Shown: piece after piece, positions 26,135 to 35,850 of the stretch | Layout: each line of letters starts with the position of its first letter | How positions within the stretch are numbered: position 1 is the stretch's first letter | Source: Thiotrichaceae bacterium | Lineage (GTDB): Bacteria > Pseudomonadota > Gammaproteobacteria > Beggiatoales > Beggiatoaceae | Direction of reading: 5' to 3' | Length of the DNA: 43,768 nucleotides | NCBI GenBank assembly: GCA_026991885.1 | Contig: JALXAQ010000196.1 | Location: forward strand, 1-43,768 | Notes under the pieces: generated by a model | Database searches by the model: none | Seen by the model: the letters and a program-made list of their open reading frames with translations, nothing else | What the model was told of the DNA's origin: nothing | Position numbers and translations under genes: made by a program

Positions 26135-28819
26135 TTACTGATTGGGTCGCGTCTGTACAGGATTACCAAACCACAGATTGCGTACCCATTTTCGGAACAA
26201 ATCCACTGGTATCAAAACAAGCGCAAACATGACCATATACAACCATTCCATGGGTTCTAGGGGCACAGTGCGTAACACCTCGCCCCCTATATAAATAAAA
26301 GTCGTTTGGACAGTGAAAATAAGAAAAATAATCCCCAAAAAGAGTTTATTCTCCAAAATGTGTTCAAACAGATTCAAGCCTTGAGTGCGAGCATTGAATG
26401 TATTAAAGGCATGCATGAAAACAAAAAAGCCAAAAAAGGCCGTTAAAAATACAGCTTCGGCTTTTTCACTCTCAATCGGCATTCCCCGTGAAAACAATTC
26501 ACGGATAGGTGCATAGTTTAAGAAAAACAGACTCGCTAGCGCAGCAACGCTACCATTGATTAGGATAGAAGCCCCCATATCTTCACTAATAAGTTGTTCA
26601 TCTTTGGGAATGGGCTTTTCTAACATGTAACGCGATAAGGCCGCTTCTCCCGCAAAAGCTAAGCCTGCCAGTGTGTCCATAATAATATTAATCCACAATA
26701 ATTGCGTCATAGTCAGAGGCAGATCAAAGCCAAAAAACGGCCCAAAAAATGCCACTAAAATGGCTGATATGTTGACTGTCAACTGAAAAATGAGGAATTT
26801 GCGGATGGACTTAAATAAAGTACGCCCATATAACATCGCCTTAGTGATAGAGGAAAAATTGTCATCCAAAATCACAATGTCGCTGGATTCCTTAGTGATT
26901 TCCGTGCCACTGCCCATTGCAAAACCAACATCAGCATTTTTCACCGCAGGCGCATCGTTGACACCATCACCCGTCATGCCAACAACCCAGCCTAATTCTT
27001 TAGCGAGTTTGACTAAACGGCTTTTATCGTTTGGATAGGCTCTAGCAACCACACAAAGATGTGGCAACATTTGCTTAACTTCATCATCAGACTTTTCTGC
27101 TAATGCTGTTGACGTAATGACACTAGCCAATTTATCATCAGTTAACAATCCGACATCACTACCAATCGCTTCAGCCGTTTCTTTAGCATCCCCCGTGATC
27201 ATCACCACATGAACTCCAGCCTCTTTGGCTGTTTTGACAGAATGATAAGCCGTGGTGCGTAAAGCATCGCGCATTGCAAAAATACCTAATAAAGTCAACT
27301 CATTGGGTACTTCACGATGAGTGCTGATAGGCGATTCAGTTGTCGCAACCGCCAACAAGCGCATGGTGCGTCTTGACAAGTTGCTCATTTCAGCTTTTAA
27401 GATCACTTTATTAGTGAGTTCTACTTTCTGCCCCTCCTCATTCAAATAATGGGTACAATTTTCCAAAATGATTTCGGCTGCCCCTTTAACTAAAGTCAAT
27501 CCATCAACTTGCGTGGCGGAAAATTTCCGACTGCTATTAAAGGGAATCATATCAACAATGTTAATCTCTTCTTTTTGTTCTAATAACGGTGTCAAAAAAC
27601 GCAAAAGTGCTTGCTCAGTCCGATCAGCCCCCACCATTTTGGGTTTTTTCGGATTACTGGTATCAATGATGGCAGCGGTGTTGTTACGCACGGCAAAAGC
27701 CAACTTATTGCGGAGACTATTGGGAATATCTTCAAGTTTCTGATAATGTTTAGCCTGCCCCGTCAACAATTTTTCCACCGCCAAACGCCCTTGAGTGAGT
27801 GTGCCTGTTTTATCGCAAAACAGCACGGTTAAACTACCCGCCGTTTCTATCCCTAACAGTTTTCGCACCAAGACTTTGACCGATAACAGTTTTCGCATGT
27901 TTAAAGCCAATACCATCGCAATCATCATGGGCAAACCTTCCGGCACTGCGACAACGATAATGATAATTGCCAAAATCAGGGCGGTGACAACATGACTGAC
28001 AATTTCACCTGCTGGTAGGGCAAAATAGGCTGATAAACCTCCATCGGTTTGCAGAAAAATATGATTCAGCATAAAGGCAATAAAGATAAAAGTTGCGCCG
28101 ATATAACCAAAGGTACTAATATGTTTACCCAGTACACTGAGTTTTTCTTGTAGCGGCGATAAACGATCTTCGGCTGTGATAAGATCGAGCATGGTTTTGC
28201 CATAACGGGTTTTATCACCAATGGCTGTTGCTTTCATCACCGCTTCACCGTCTTCAACCAAGGTTGATCTAAAAACATAATTTTCCTCAGCAATATTCTC
28301 CTCTGAGAGAGCTTCATGCTCAGCCTTTTTGTGAATCGGCTCTGATTCCCCCGTTAGGGCAGCTTCATTGACTTCCAAATAACCAGCAACTAAGAGACCA
28401 TCCGTGGGTATGGTATCACCGGGTTGTAACAGGATATGATCACCTAAAACCAAGTCGTTGATATTTACTTCAACTAAGTGTTTATTTCTAAAGACTTTGA
28501 CTTTAATCATGGAAGCCTCTTCCAGCAATTTTTGGAATTCATTCTCATTGCTGTATTCAGACCATGTTGCAACAAAAGTTGCTATGAATACGGCAACCGC
28601 AATGCCAACGCTTTCATACCATTCAGTATAGCCAAAAATCATCAGCATCATGGTAATACCCAAGGCAACCATTAATATAATGATAATAGGGTCTTTGATG
28701 TTAGCCCATAGCTTGCTCCAAAAAGTTTCTCGCTCAAAAAAGCTAATCGCATTATAACCATGTTGTATTCGGGCGGTATTAACTTCTTGCTCCGTTAAAC
28801 CTGAAAAAGTAAACTTCAT
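26135..28819 (-). CDS. Ca2+-transporting P-type ATPase (PMCA/IIB-like)
   Basis: 894 aa. N-terminal cation-ATPase segment, actuator motif LTGES (155-159), TM4 VAVPEGLP (290-297), phosphorylation site DKTGT (D336), hinge MTGDGVNDAP and about 10 membrane segments. PEGLP in TM4 and the overall order match type IIB plasma-membrane-type Ca2+ pumps. It exports cytosolic Ca2+ in exchange for H+. The start is ATG 28819 with agaggat 3 bp upstream; an upstream in-frame start at 28858 lacks a ribosome binding site. A TerD-family gene sits 80 bp upstream on the same strand, so the two may be co-transcribed. Confidence 0.93.
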   Translation of the reverse strand: MKFTFSGLTEQEVNTARIQHGYNAISFFERETFWSKLWANIKDPIIIILMVALGITMMLMIFGYTEWYESVGIAVAVFIATFVATWSEYSNENEFQKLLEEASMIKVKVFRNKHLVEVNINDLVLGDHILLQPGDTIPTDGLLVAGYLEVNEAALTGESEPIHKKAEHEALSEENIAEENYVFRSTLVEDGEAVMKATAIGDKTRYGKTMLDLITAEDRLSPLQEKLSVLGKHISTFGYIGATFIFIAFMLNHIFLQTDGGLSAYFALPAGEIVSHVVTALILAIIIIVVAVPEGLPMMIAMVLALNMRKLLSVKVLVRKLLGIETAGSLTVLFCDKTGTLTQGRLAVEKLLTGQAKHYQKLEDIPNSLRNKLAFAVRNNTAAIIDTSNPKKPKMVGADRTEQALLRFLTPLLEQKEEINIVDMIPFNSSRKFSATQVDGLTLVKGAAEIILENCTHYLNEEGQKVELTNKVILKAEMSNLSRRTMRLLAVATTESPISTHREVPNELTLLGIFAMRDALRTTAYHSVKTAKEAGVHVVMITGDAKETAEAIGSDVGLLTDDKLASVITSTALAEKSDDEVKQMLPHLCVVARAYPNDKSRLVKLAKELGWVVGMTGDGVNDAPAVKNADVGFAMGSGTEITKESSDIVILDDNFSSITKAMLYGRTLFKSIRKFLIFQLTVNISAILVAFFGPFFGFDLPLTMTQLLWINIIMDTLAGLAFAGEAALSRYMLEKPIPKDEQLISEDMGASILINGSVAALASLFFLNYAPIRELFSRGMPIESEKAEAVFLTAFFGFFVFMHAFNTFNARTQGLNLFEHILENKLFLGIIFLIFTVQTTFIYIGGEVLRTVPLEPMEWLYMVMFALVLIPVDLFRKWVRNLWFGNPVQTRPNQ

Positions 28820-28899
28820 ATAATCCTCTGTTTTGTCAGATAATGGCGCGTGCCCCACAGATGAGGGGCACTACCAGTTAAAAAACTCAGCACTCTGTT

Positions 28900-29442
28900 T
28901 TATATCACAAATTGTCGTGCAACAGCGACTAATTGCTCAAGCGTTTTAAGCCCTTTCAATGTACCTACTTGGCTATAATTAATAAACTTAGCCCCCTCTG
29001 GCTGAGAGTTATCTATGGTGGCAACGCAACAAACATTGCCCTCTTCACCGGTATCCATATTGACTGAGACACTGTTGCCAAAAACGTCAACAATGGTGAG
29101 GATAACATCACTATGTTTAAAGCGGGCAGCTTGTCCTTTTTGTACCATATTGTAGTCCCAGCAAAATAGCCACACAGTGCTCATTCCATCTAAGCGATTG
29201 ATTTGTAATGTTTCTTCCTTACTGCCTTTGCCCCCCCCTACCCCATCATCTCCACTGAGTGCCATGAAAGGAAAATCTTGTAACTTACCTAGCTCCCCGT
29301 AGTACACGATTCCTAGTTTACCATCTATGGTTTCGTAGGCGGCGGCTAAGTCAAAGTCCGCCGCTGTTGTCCAGTTCATTGTTACTGTTAGCGGTTGGCT
29401 CACATCAATCGAGGCATCTTCACCTTTCAATTTAAGTTCCAT
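28900..29442 (-). CDS. TerD-family protein (Ca2+-binding type)
   Basis: 180 aa, one TerD domain. Hallmarks are MNWTTAADFDLAAAYE (the usual W....DLD.s motif region), ALSGDDGVGGGKGSKEE, with the acidic/glycine loop that binds Ca2+ in TerD proteins, and INYSQVGTLKG at the end. TerD-family proteins are linked to tellurite and general stress resistance through membrane-associated complexes. Here there is no terZABCE cluster, so the role is open. The next gene downstream is a Ca2+-ATPase, which suggests a calcium-linked stress function (inference). No clear Shine-Dalgarno is seen. Confidence 0.85.
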   Translation of the reverse strand: MELKLKGEDASIDVSQPLTVTMNWTTAADFDLAAAYETIDGKLGIVYYGELGKLQDFPFMALSGDDGVGGGKGSKEETLQINRLDGMSTVWLFCWDYNMVQKGQAARFKHSDVILTIVDVFGNSVSVNMDTGEEGNVCCVATIDNSQPEGAKFINYSQVGTLKGLKTLEQLVAVARQFVI

Positions 29443-29473
29443 AATAAGTTATCAGTTATTAGTTATCATAACA

Positions 29474-29496
29474 GTCCAAGATAAATCTTGGACTCC
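29474..29496. repeat. Dispersed palindrome, family A
   Basis: gtccaagat/atcttggac arms followed by tcc. It lies between the divergent TerD and NusG-II genes; its right arm forms the -35 of the promoter at 29488-29516. Confidence 0.85.
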
Positions 29497-29516
29497 TAGC
29501 ATTGATATAATATAAT
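29488..29516 (+). promoter_or_regulatory. Promoter with -35 inside a family-A palindrome
   Basis: TTGGAC (29488-29493), exactly 17 nt, TATAAT (29511-29516). The -10 is consensus. The predicted transcript start is near 29523, which argues against the upstream ATG at 29520 and for a start at 29550 or 29574. Confidence 0.6.
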
Positions 29517-29573
29517 CTAATGTGCCTGTTTTTAATAATAACAGATGAAATGTTTAACTCGACACAGAGCGTC

Positions 29574-29936
29574 ATGACCACTGTAGCTGATCGCATTATT
29601 CTAAGCATTGCATTGCTGCTATTGGTGTGGTTGTATCTGCACTACTGGACAGGGGCACCTGCTGACTATGCCCTCATTTTAGTCGCCAACCAACCACCCA
29701 TAAAGGTAGATTTACAACATTCTCAACAGATCGCGATTGCTGGGAGTGATGGAGAAAGCCTTATTGAAGTGGCGGATGGACGTATCCGTTTTATCGCTTC
29801 TTCGTGTCAAAGTAAATACTGTGTTCATGCTGGATGGTTAACAAAAGGGGGAGATTTTGTCGCCTGTTTACCTAATCAAGTGAGTATAGAATTACACACG
29901 ACTGAAACGGCCAATTTTGATGCGATAGTTTATTAA
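29574..29936 (+). CDS. NusG domain II-containing membrane protein
   Basis: 120 aa. One N-terminal membrane segment (about 5-22, DRIILSIALLLLVWLYLHYW), then a small beta domain with the signature SSCQSKYCVHAGWLTKGGDFVACLPNQVSIEL, matching NusG-II/PF07009 proteins. These are often next to quinone or electron-transport genes, and ubiD follows 9 bp downstream. Three conserved Cys suggest a metal or redox site (inference). ATG 29574 gives the usual short N-terminus (MTTVADR); ATG 29550 adds 8 residues and cannot be excluded, since neither has a strong ribosome binding site. Confidence 0.82.
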   Translation: MTTVADRIILSIALLLLVWLYLHYWTGAPADYALILVANQPPIKVDLQHSQQIAIAGSDGESLIEVADGRIRFIASSCQSKYCVHAGWLTKGGDFVACLPNQVSIELHTTETANFDAIVY

Positions 29937-29945
29937 GAAATAATA

Positions 29946-31415
29946 ATGATTCCCTACAAAGATCTACGTGATTTTATTGCTAAACTAGAACAATTAGGCC
30001 AACTCAAGCGCATCAAGCTTGAAATTGATCCTTATTTGGAAATGACCGAAATTTGTGACCGCACTTTGCGAGCAAATGGTCCCGCTTTATTATTTGAAAA
30101 TCCCAAAGGACATACTATCCCTGTTTTAGGCAACTTATTTGGTACACCACAACGAGTTGCCCTTGGTATGGGACAAGAATCAGTCAGTGCTTTGCGCGAA
30201 GTGGGACAATTGTTGGCGTTTTTAAAAGAACCCGATCCACCAAAAGGTTTTAAAGATGCGCTGGACAAGTTACCCCTCTTTAAACAAGTCTTGAATATGC
30301 CCCCCAAAGTGATCAAAAAAGCACCCTGTCAAGAAAATGTCCTGACTGGCACTGAAATAGACTTGTCCCGCTTACCGATTCAAACCTGTTGGCCAGAAGA
30401 TGCGGGACCATTGATTACATGGGGGCTAGTCATCACGCAAGGACCACAAAAATCCAGACAAAATTTAGGCATTTATCGTCAACAAGTGATTGATAAAAAT
30501 AAAGTTATCATGCGATGGCTTTCACATCGGGGCGGCGCGTTGGACTTTCAAGAATGGCAACAAGTCCATCCGGGGAAACCCTTTCCGATAGCGGTGGCAT
30601 TGGGCACCGATCCCGCTACCATTTTGGGGGCGGTGACACCCGTACCGGATACTTTGTCAGAATATGCCTTTGCTGGTTTACTGCGTGGGAATCGTACTCA
30701 AGTCACAGGCTGCCTCACACACAATTTACAAGTACCCGCCAGTGCGGAAATTATTCTTGAAGGCTTTATTTATCCCAATGAAACCGCACCCGAAGGGCCT
30801 TTTGGTGATCATACTGGTTATTATAACGAAGTCGAAAGCTTTCCCATTTTTACGATAGAACGTCTCACCTATCGTAACGAACCGATTTATCATAGCACTT
30901 ACACGGGTCGCCCGCCCGATGAGCCGGCGATTTTAGGTGTCGCTTTAAACGAAGTTTTTGTGCCTATTTTACAAAAGCAATTTCCTGAAATTGTTGATTT
31001 TTACTTACCGCCCGAAGGCTGTTCCTATCGTATGGCGATAGTCAGTATCAAAAAACAATACCCGGGACATGCCAAACGGGTGATGTTTGGCGTCTGGTCA
31101 TTTTTGCGCCAATTTATGTACACAAAATTTGTAATAATCACCGATGCTGATGTGAATGTACGCGACTGGAAAGATGTGATTTGGGCGATGACAACGCGCA
31201 TGGATCCTAGCCGCGATACGACTATTATCGACAACACGCCGATTGATTATTTAGACTTTGCGTCGCCCGTGTCTGGCTTAGGGGGCAAAATCGGTTTCGA
31301 TGCGACCAATAAATGGCGTGGAGAAACTCAACGCGAGTGGGGTAAACCTATTCGTATGAATGCAGCGATTAAAGAAAAAATTGATGGTATTTGGGAAGAT
31401 TTGGGGATAATCTGA
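29946..31415 (+). CDS. ubiD: UbiD-family decarboxylase (3-octaprenyl-4-hydroxybenzoate)
   Basis: 489 aa, matching E. coli UbiD (497 aa). N-terminal [20 protein letters not shown], central [24 protein letters not shown], and the prenyl-FMN/catalytic region [18 protein letters not shown] followed by [14 protein letters not shown] and the C-terminal metal/FMN segment. It removes the carboxyl group from the prenylated hydroxybenzoate in ubiquinone synthesis, using prenylated FMN made by UbiX (not in the window). ATG 29946 is 9 bp after the NusG-II gene, so they form an operon. A family-A palindrome follows the stop. Confidence 0.95.
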   Translation: MIPYKDLRDFIAKLEQLGQLKRIKLEIDPYLEMTEICDRTLRANGPALLFENPKGHTIPVLGNLFGTPQRVALGMGQESVSALREVGQLLAFLKEPDPPKGFKDALDKLPLFKQVLNMPPKVIKKAPCQENVLTGTEIDLSRLPIQTCWPEDAGPLITWGLVITQGPQKSRQNLGIYRQQVIDKNKVIMRWLSHRGGALDFQEWQQVHPGKPFPIAVALGTDPATILGAVTPVPDTLSEYAFAGLLRGNRTQVTGCLTHNLQVPASAEIILEGFIYPNETAPEGPFGDHTGYYNEVESFPIFTIERLTYRNEPIYHSTYTGRPPDEPAILGVALNEVFVPILQKQFPEIVDFYLPPEGCSYRMAIVSIKKQYPGHAKRVMFGVWSFLRQFMYTKFVIITDADVNVRDWKDVIWAMTTRMDPSRDTTIIDNTPIDYLDFASPVSGLGGKIGFDATNKWRGETQREWGKPIRMNAAIKEKIDGIWEDLGII

Positions 31416-31423
31416 AAGTGCTA

Positions 31424-31446
31424 GGAGTCCAAGATTGATCTTGGAC
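31424..31446. repeat. Dispersed palindrome, family A
   Basis: ggag followed by gtccaagat/atcttggac around tg. It lies 8 bp after ubiD, between convergent genes, and is a likely terminator. Confidence 0.82.
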
Positions 31447-31458
31447 GCCAGCTTAGCG

Positions 31459-32041
31459 TTAATGCTTGCCTTGCTTTTTAAGCCGTTTTTCAAAGGCTTC
31501 GATAGATTCAACTAAAATGGCCTCTCTAAGAAGCTTGGTTAAAAGCGAGCTATCATCAATGCTTTGAATTTTTTTAACCACCGTTTCTGGAACGTGATTA
31601 AAACGGACATCCAAACTTTCAACCACATATTCTCGTGATCTTTGCAATATACCTCTTTTTTCAATACTGGTAACATATTCCACTTTCTTTGCCTCCTCAT
31701 ATTTGTAGACAAAACGGTCAAAATTTTGCTCTAATCCTAGCTAAACTGACGACATTTGGTCCATAGCGATCATAGAGGCGATAGTGATAAATAAACATCC
31801 GCTCCTTAAATTCTGAGTCATATTGCGCTTGCACTTCAATATGGATATAAAGTACTGCCGTTTCGCCATTTTTTAGCCAAACTTTGACTAATTTGTCAAC
31901 ACGCCGTTCTTTTGTGATGGACTCTCTTATCAGCTTTTGAAGTTCTTTATCCAAAAATTCATAGCCTAGCATAAACTCTTTAAAAAAGTGTTCAATGATC
32001 TTTTTCCACGGGCTATCAAATTCAGTCGTCTTTTTTGTCAT
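31459..32041 (-). pseudogene. Rpn-family (PD-(D/E)XK) nuclease gene, internally deleted
   Basis: The N-terminal part (32041 to 31718, 107 aa) starts MTKKTTEFDSPWKKIIEHFF and includes DKLVKVWLKNGETAVLYIHIEVQAQYDSEFKERMF, the nuclease core of Rpn/transposase-31-like proteins, then stops after VVSLA. The C-terminal part is in another frame (LEQNFDRFVYKYEEAKK, then VEYVTSIEKRGILQRS) down to 31459. Intact relatives are about 300 aa; the middle is missing and the junction (about 31730-31745) is out of frame. The N-terminal part also looks shortened between EFMLG and YEFLDKE, where a PEAH..IDW segment is usual. No full product is possible. Confidence 0.82.
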
Positions 32042-32112
32042 TGTTAATCCTTATCAGTCAGGATTAAAGAAATCCTATTAAAAAAAATATTCCTTTAAAA
32101 AAATCCTATCCC

Positions 32113-33852
32113 CTAATCCGTTGTACTAAGGGGTGGCCTGAAACTCTTTTTTCTTTTCTTCAAAAACCAGCGCCCCACATAACTACGAGGCACAATTTCA
32201 CCCGTTGAGAGATAAATCAACACTAAGGGATCACGCAAAGTCCATTCCATCCATGATGCAACCCCTGGTCTTCCACACCATAAGAGTTGATCGCCTGGTG
32301 CTAAATATTCAGACTCTTCTGGTAACAAAATCATTTCTTTGTCGCTGCGTACCAATAATAAGGGAATACAGGCCAATTTCTTCTCACGTTCTCTTGGATC
32401 GGCTCGCAAGCATTTAAAATTGACAGGATTGCCCTGAGAAAAAGCATTCCATAACGCTGGTGCGGAATTTTTATCAATCCTCATTTCCCAAATTTCTGGT
32501 GGCGTTGAATTTAAAACGTCCTTTAGTCGACTGATAAGTTGACATATCCACTCATGACCACGCCGTTTAGATAAGCGCAAAAAATCAACCAATAAAGGCG
32601 TTGTTAATAAAACTCGAATATGATTTGCAATAATCTGGCTGGCTTGCATGACAATATCGGCTTTGGCGGCTTCAAAAATAATTTGATTATCCGCCCGATT
32701 TTGTCTGAGCACCACAAATAAGTGCGGATTAATTTCACGCGCTGTCATAATGATCGATAAGTTATTCACATCATCATCAGTGCCGGCGATAATGCCAACC
32801 GCCTCCTCAACATGGGCTTGCAGCAAAGTATCCGCTTCTGTCCCTCTCCCTTCAATATATTCGACTTCAGGATAACCCGTTTTCTCTAGTGTCGCTTCAA
32901 TCACTACAAAACTGATATTTTTCTCACCTTTAAATCGTTCATAGACGGCCTTACCAAAACGCCCATAACCACAAAGTATCCATAAACCCGGTTGGGGAGG
33001 ATTTAAAGGTTCGCACAAACTAGAACTCTTTTCGCCCGTGAGGCATTCGCGTAATAATAAAAGATTAGGAGAATGTAGGGCGGTATGTAATTTACGGGCA
33101 AAGACATTGAAGGGATCGATAATGAAATCGGTGCCAAAGGAATCCATATTGGCTGCGACATCATGGGAGTCGACTCGACCAATGACCGTTAATTGAGGTT
33201 TAAGGAGTTTAACAGTGATCGCAATATGTAAATTAGCTAAATTATCATCAGTGATAGCAACGACTCCACTACAATAAGAATTTTTCAACCCGCCTTCAAC
33301 AAGATGGAGCGGCAGACTGGCATCTGCACAAAATTTAGGGACATAGATGGGGTAATTTTCCATCATTAAAACATTGATGCGTTCCTGGTTTTTTTCTATT
33401 ACCACGGTACGCATAAAGCGTTCTTCTAAGGCACTGACCAGGGCTCGCCCCGTATCTCCGTAACCACAAATCAAATAAAAAGCTTCATGAATATTGTCCA
33501 CAGTGCTCGCAAAGCGGCTTTCAGTCATGGCTTGGCGCAGTGCTTCATCTTGAAAGATGGACAGCAGGGCACCAATAGCATAAATCCAGGCGACTACGGT
33601 CATATAGAGCGACAGTGTTACCCATAAGCGTTGGGCACTTGAGAATTCATAAGGGATTTCGCCAAAGCCAATGGTGGTGCCCATAAAGGAGACAAAATAA
33701 AAGGCGTGAAAGAAGTCCATATGCCAAGGTTGCCCTTGATCATCTACTCCTTCAATCAAGGTCATACCTACCATTGCTACCGTATACGCTGTTAATAATA
33801 TCAATAATGGTACACGCATACGACGCATCACCCAAAAAATAATGGTATTCAT
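32113..33852 (-). CDS. Two-RCK (TrkA-N) potassium channel protein
   Basis: 579 aa. Two membrane segments (about 12-34 and 74-98) flank a pore with filter TTIGFGEIP (59-67), where TTIGYGD is usual. A first RCK domain begins LICGYGDTGRALVSALEE (about 128) and a second begins ILCGYGRFGKAVYERF (about 295). Both keep the GxGxxG Rossmann motif, and a TrkA-C-like region (about 480-545, SEYLAPGDQLLWCG) follows. It is probably a ligand- or NAD-gated K+ channel of the inner membrane. ATG 33852 overlaps the stop of the upstream small membrane protein by 4 bp (ATGA), implying translational coupling. The basic C-terminus KKRKKSFRPP is cytosolic. Confidence 0.9.
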   Translation of the reverse strand: MNTIIFWVMRRMRVPLLILLTAYTVAMVGMTLIEGVDDQGQPWHMDFFHAFYFVSFMGTTIGFGEIPYEFSSAQRLWVTLSLYMTVVAWIYAIGALLSIFQDEALRQAMTESRFASTVDNIHEAFYLICGYGDTGRALVSALEERFMRTVVIEKNQERINVLMMENYPIYVPKFCADASLPLHLVEGGLKNSYCSGVVAITDDNLANLHIAITVKLLKPQLTVIGRVDSHDVAANMDSFGTDFIIDPFNVFARKLHTALHSPNLLLLRECLTGEKSSSLCEPLNPPQPGLWILCGYGRFGKAVYERFKGEKNISFVVIEATLEKTGYPEVEYIEGRGTEADTLLQAHVEEAVGIIAGTDDDVNNLSIIMTAREINPHLFVVLRQNRADNQIIFEAAKADIVMQASQIIANHIRVLLTTPLLVDFLRLSKRRGHEWICQLISRLKDVLNSTPPEIWEMRIDKNSAPALWNAFSQGNPVNFKCLRADPREREKKLACIPLLLVRSDKEMILLPEESEYLAPGDQLLWCGRPGVASWMEWTLRDPLVLIYLSTGEIVPRSYVGRWFLKKRKKSFRPPLSTTD

Positions 33853-34232
33853 CGGCGTAACATCGCTGTTTCAATGACGAGCAGCAGAACTGAGATGACA
33901 TTGGCTAACAATGCGCCGCCTGCCAGTGAGACAATACTTGACACCACTGTTGGTGTCATGCCCAGTTCGTACACATGTACGGCAATACCCCAGACAAGAG
34001 CGGCGGCAAATAGTTGTAAATCTGCGACCAAGCTCGTTGATAATAATAAGGCGCCGACGTGTGAACGATCTCCAAATTTAAGGATAGTCGCTACTAAATT
34101 GACAACAATCACGGCGGCTAGTTCATAGACATGATGATGAGCATGATTGTCTATATCGCCTAAGCAAAAACCAAAATTTAAGGTTAATGCCATGACGATA
34201 AAAAAACCAAAGACTACTTTTTCTGGATTCAT
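33849..34232 (-). CDS. Small membrane protein, DUF6394-like
   Basis: 127 aa with about four membrane segments. MNPEKVVFGFFIVMALTLNFG at the N-terminus, GDIDNHAHHHVYELAAVIVVNLVATILKFGDRSH and LLSTSLVADLQLFAAALVWG are as in DUF6394 family proteins, which I recall next to ion-channel genes. It is coupled to the two-RCK K+ channel gene by a 4-bp overlap, so it may be a channel subunit or assembly factor (inference). The histidine run HAHHH on a loop could bind metal. The upstream gene stops 18 bp before. Confidence 0.8.
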   Translation of the reverse strand: MNPEKVVFGFFIVMALTLNFGFCLGDIDNHAHHHVYELAAVIVVNLVATILKFGDRSHVGALLLSTSLVADLQLFAAALVWGIAVHVYELGMTPTVVSSIVSLAGGALLANVISVLLLVIETAMLRR

Positions 34233-34250
34233 TTTTATTGTCCGTCCTGA

Positions 34251-35756
34251 CTAGCGACATTGATTTTGGAAAAAATCATTTTCTTCTGCTGTTAATGGTT
34301 TGAGGCCCACTGATAATTGTCTAAGAAGTCTCGAGCAATTACAATCTTCACATTTCGGTGAAGTGGTGGGGGGTGGTGGTGACAATTTTTTTGCTTTTTG
34401 TTGCACCTGGGCATCCTTTAAAGCTTTTCTTAACTGCACTAAACTTTGCGAATTTGGATTCACTTTTTCTAAGTTGGCGAGAAAAACTCTCACTTTATCC
34501 GGTTTATTCTCTTGTAGTGCCGTTTCTGCCCATGTCTTATAACGGTCTTCTATCGCTTCTAAACCCCTTAAAGCATCACGATTCCCAGGTTCTTTTTTTA
34601 GGACGGCTCGATAACAATCTAACGCCGTCCCCTTTTGGCCGCTTGTGAGGCGCTTCGCTTGAAAATGCGCTTGACATTCTTGCAACAGTTCAGCCACATT
34701 TTGAGTTGCGTACCATGGGCGCGATTGAGCTTGCCGAGGGGCTTGCGCTAAAAGGGTTTTCAGCCTCACTTTTGTTATTGGCTCAATCTCTGTCTCTGTC
34801 ATCAGTACCAATGCCTCTTTGAGATGATACTTGAGTAAATTTTTTTGTACCGCCGGTATTTGCAGCACTTCATTTTGTAAATCGGGCGCAATTGTCAGTT
34901 GACTGAGCCTTTTCATCACTTTTTGATTATCATAGTCTGTGAGATCAGCAATGATATTTTGGCGTTGTTGATGAAGCGCTAAGCGTTTTTGGAGTAACTC
35001 ACGTTCTTCAGAAGATTCAGGCAATAGATTTTGCCAATCTAACAATAAATTTTCTGCGTGTTCATAGTTTTTCTCACTCAAAGCTTGTTTGATTTCATCA
35101 GCATACATTGTTGGTAGATTGGAATCCGTCGGTAAGCGATGCTCAATGCCAACTCGCTCGATTTTTTGCCGTGCCTCTACCATACAATGTGTTCTTTCAA
35201 GTAAGGGTGCCAGCGTTTGATCTAGGCATTCCGTATATTTTTGAATTAAAAGGGCTAATCGCTGTTGTTTTTTATTTTGGAGCGCTTGCTCCTTATCAGA
35301 CCATTCATTTGAATGGGGATATGCCTTTTTGAGTGTGTCTAACATCAAAAACGCCTGCTTGAAATTATCGCCTTCAACTTCAACATCTATTTGCTCATAA
35401 TAATGAGCCATCAAGGTGCGATAAACTAACTCAGCATTTAAAATCTCGCCTTCAATCGCATCCTCATAAGTCTCTGATATGACAGAGAGTGGATTCTCAG
35501 TCTGTTGGATATAAAAATGAACCAGTGCGTTTTTAACCTCCTCATCTTCGAGAATTTGTTTTTGGATTTCAGGTGGTGAGCGTTCTAACGTTTTAATGGC
35601 GGTTTCATCGCCTCGCAAAATGGCAGCCGTGATTTCTTGATGGTTTTGCCATTGACCAAATTGGTCCACCGCCGAAATAACGGCAACAGTTATGGATGAG
35701 ACGATCAGGGCAAATAGCCCCATTAAAATAATAGGAAATGTTTGAGTAGGTTTCAT
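34251..35756 (-). CDS. Membrane-anchored helical-repeat (TPR-like) protein
   Basis: 501 aa, no family recognised with confidence. One N-terminal membrane anchor (about 8-30). The rest is helical and charged; LTSGQKGTALDCYRAVLKKEPGNRDALRGLEAIEDRY (about 385-421) looks like TPR, and two further helix pairs (AFLMLDTLKKAYPHSNEW; YEHAENLLLDWQNLLPESSEE) have the same form. A Pro-rich linker (SPPPPTTSP) leads to a cysteine cluster CEDCNCS and a last Cys. It lies 18 bp upstream of the DUF6394/K+ channel pair on the same strand, so it is probably an operon. A scaffold role is a guess. Confidence 0.7.
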   Translation of the reverse strand: MKPTQTFPIILMGLFALIVSSITVAVISAVDQFGQWQNHQEITAAILRGDETAIKTLERSPPEIQKQILEDEEVKNALVHFYIQQTENPLSVISETYEDAIEGEILNAELVYRTLMAHYYEQIDVEVEGDNFKQAFLMLDTLKKAYPHSNEWSDKEQALQNKKQQRLALLIQKYTECLDQTLAPLLERTHCMVEARQKIERVGIEHRLPTDSNLPTMYADEIKQALSEKNYEHAENLLLDWQNLLPESSEERELLQKRLALHQQRQNIIADLTDYDNQKVMKRLSQLTIAPDLQNEVLQIPAVQKNLLKYHLKEALVLMTETEIEPITKVRLKTLLAQAPRQAQSRPWYATQNVAELLQECQAHFQAKRLTSGQKGTALDCYRAVLKKEPGNRDALRGLEAIEDRYKTWAETALQENKPDKVRVFLANLEKVNPNSQSLVQLRKALKDAQVQQKAKKLSPPPPTTSPKCEDCNCSRLLRQLSVGLKPLTAEENDFFQNQCR

Positions 35757-35850
35757 GTTTTTCAGTTATCATACAAGAAATAAAGCATCCATAAGAAAAT
35801 GCGTTTTGTTTTTCACTAATATATATTATTTATAATAATTTCCTAAAATA

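Noticed and set aside
26047-26232. Open frame across the family-B palindromes
   Set aside because: It is composed of repeat sequence and the antisense of the P-ATPase end; no protein character.
29520-29573. Upstream ATG 29520 for the NusG-II protein
   Set aside because: It sits at the predicted transcript start, right after the -10 box; later in-frame ATGs fit the family better.
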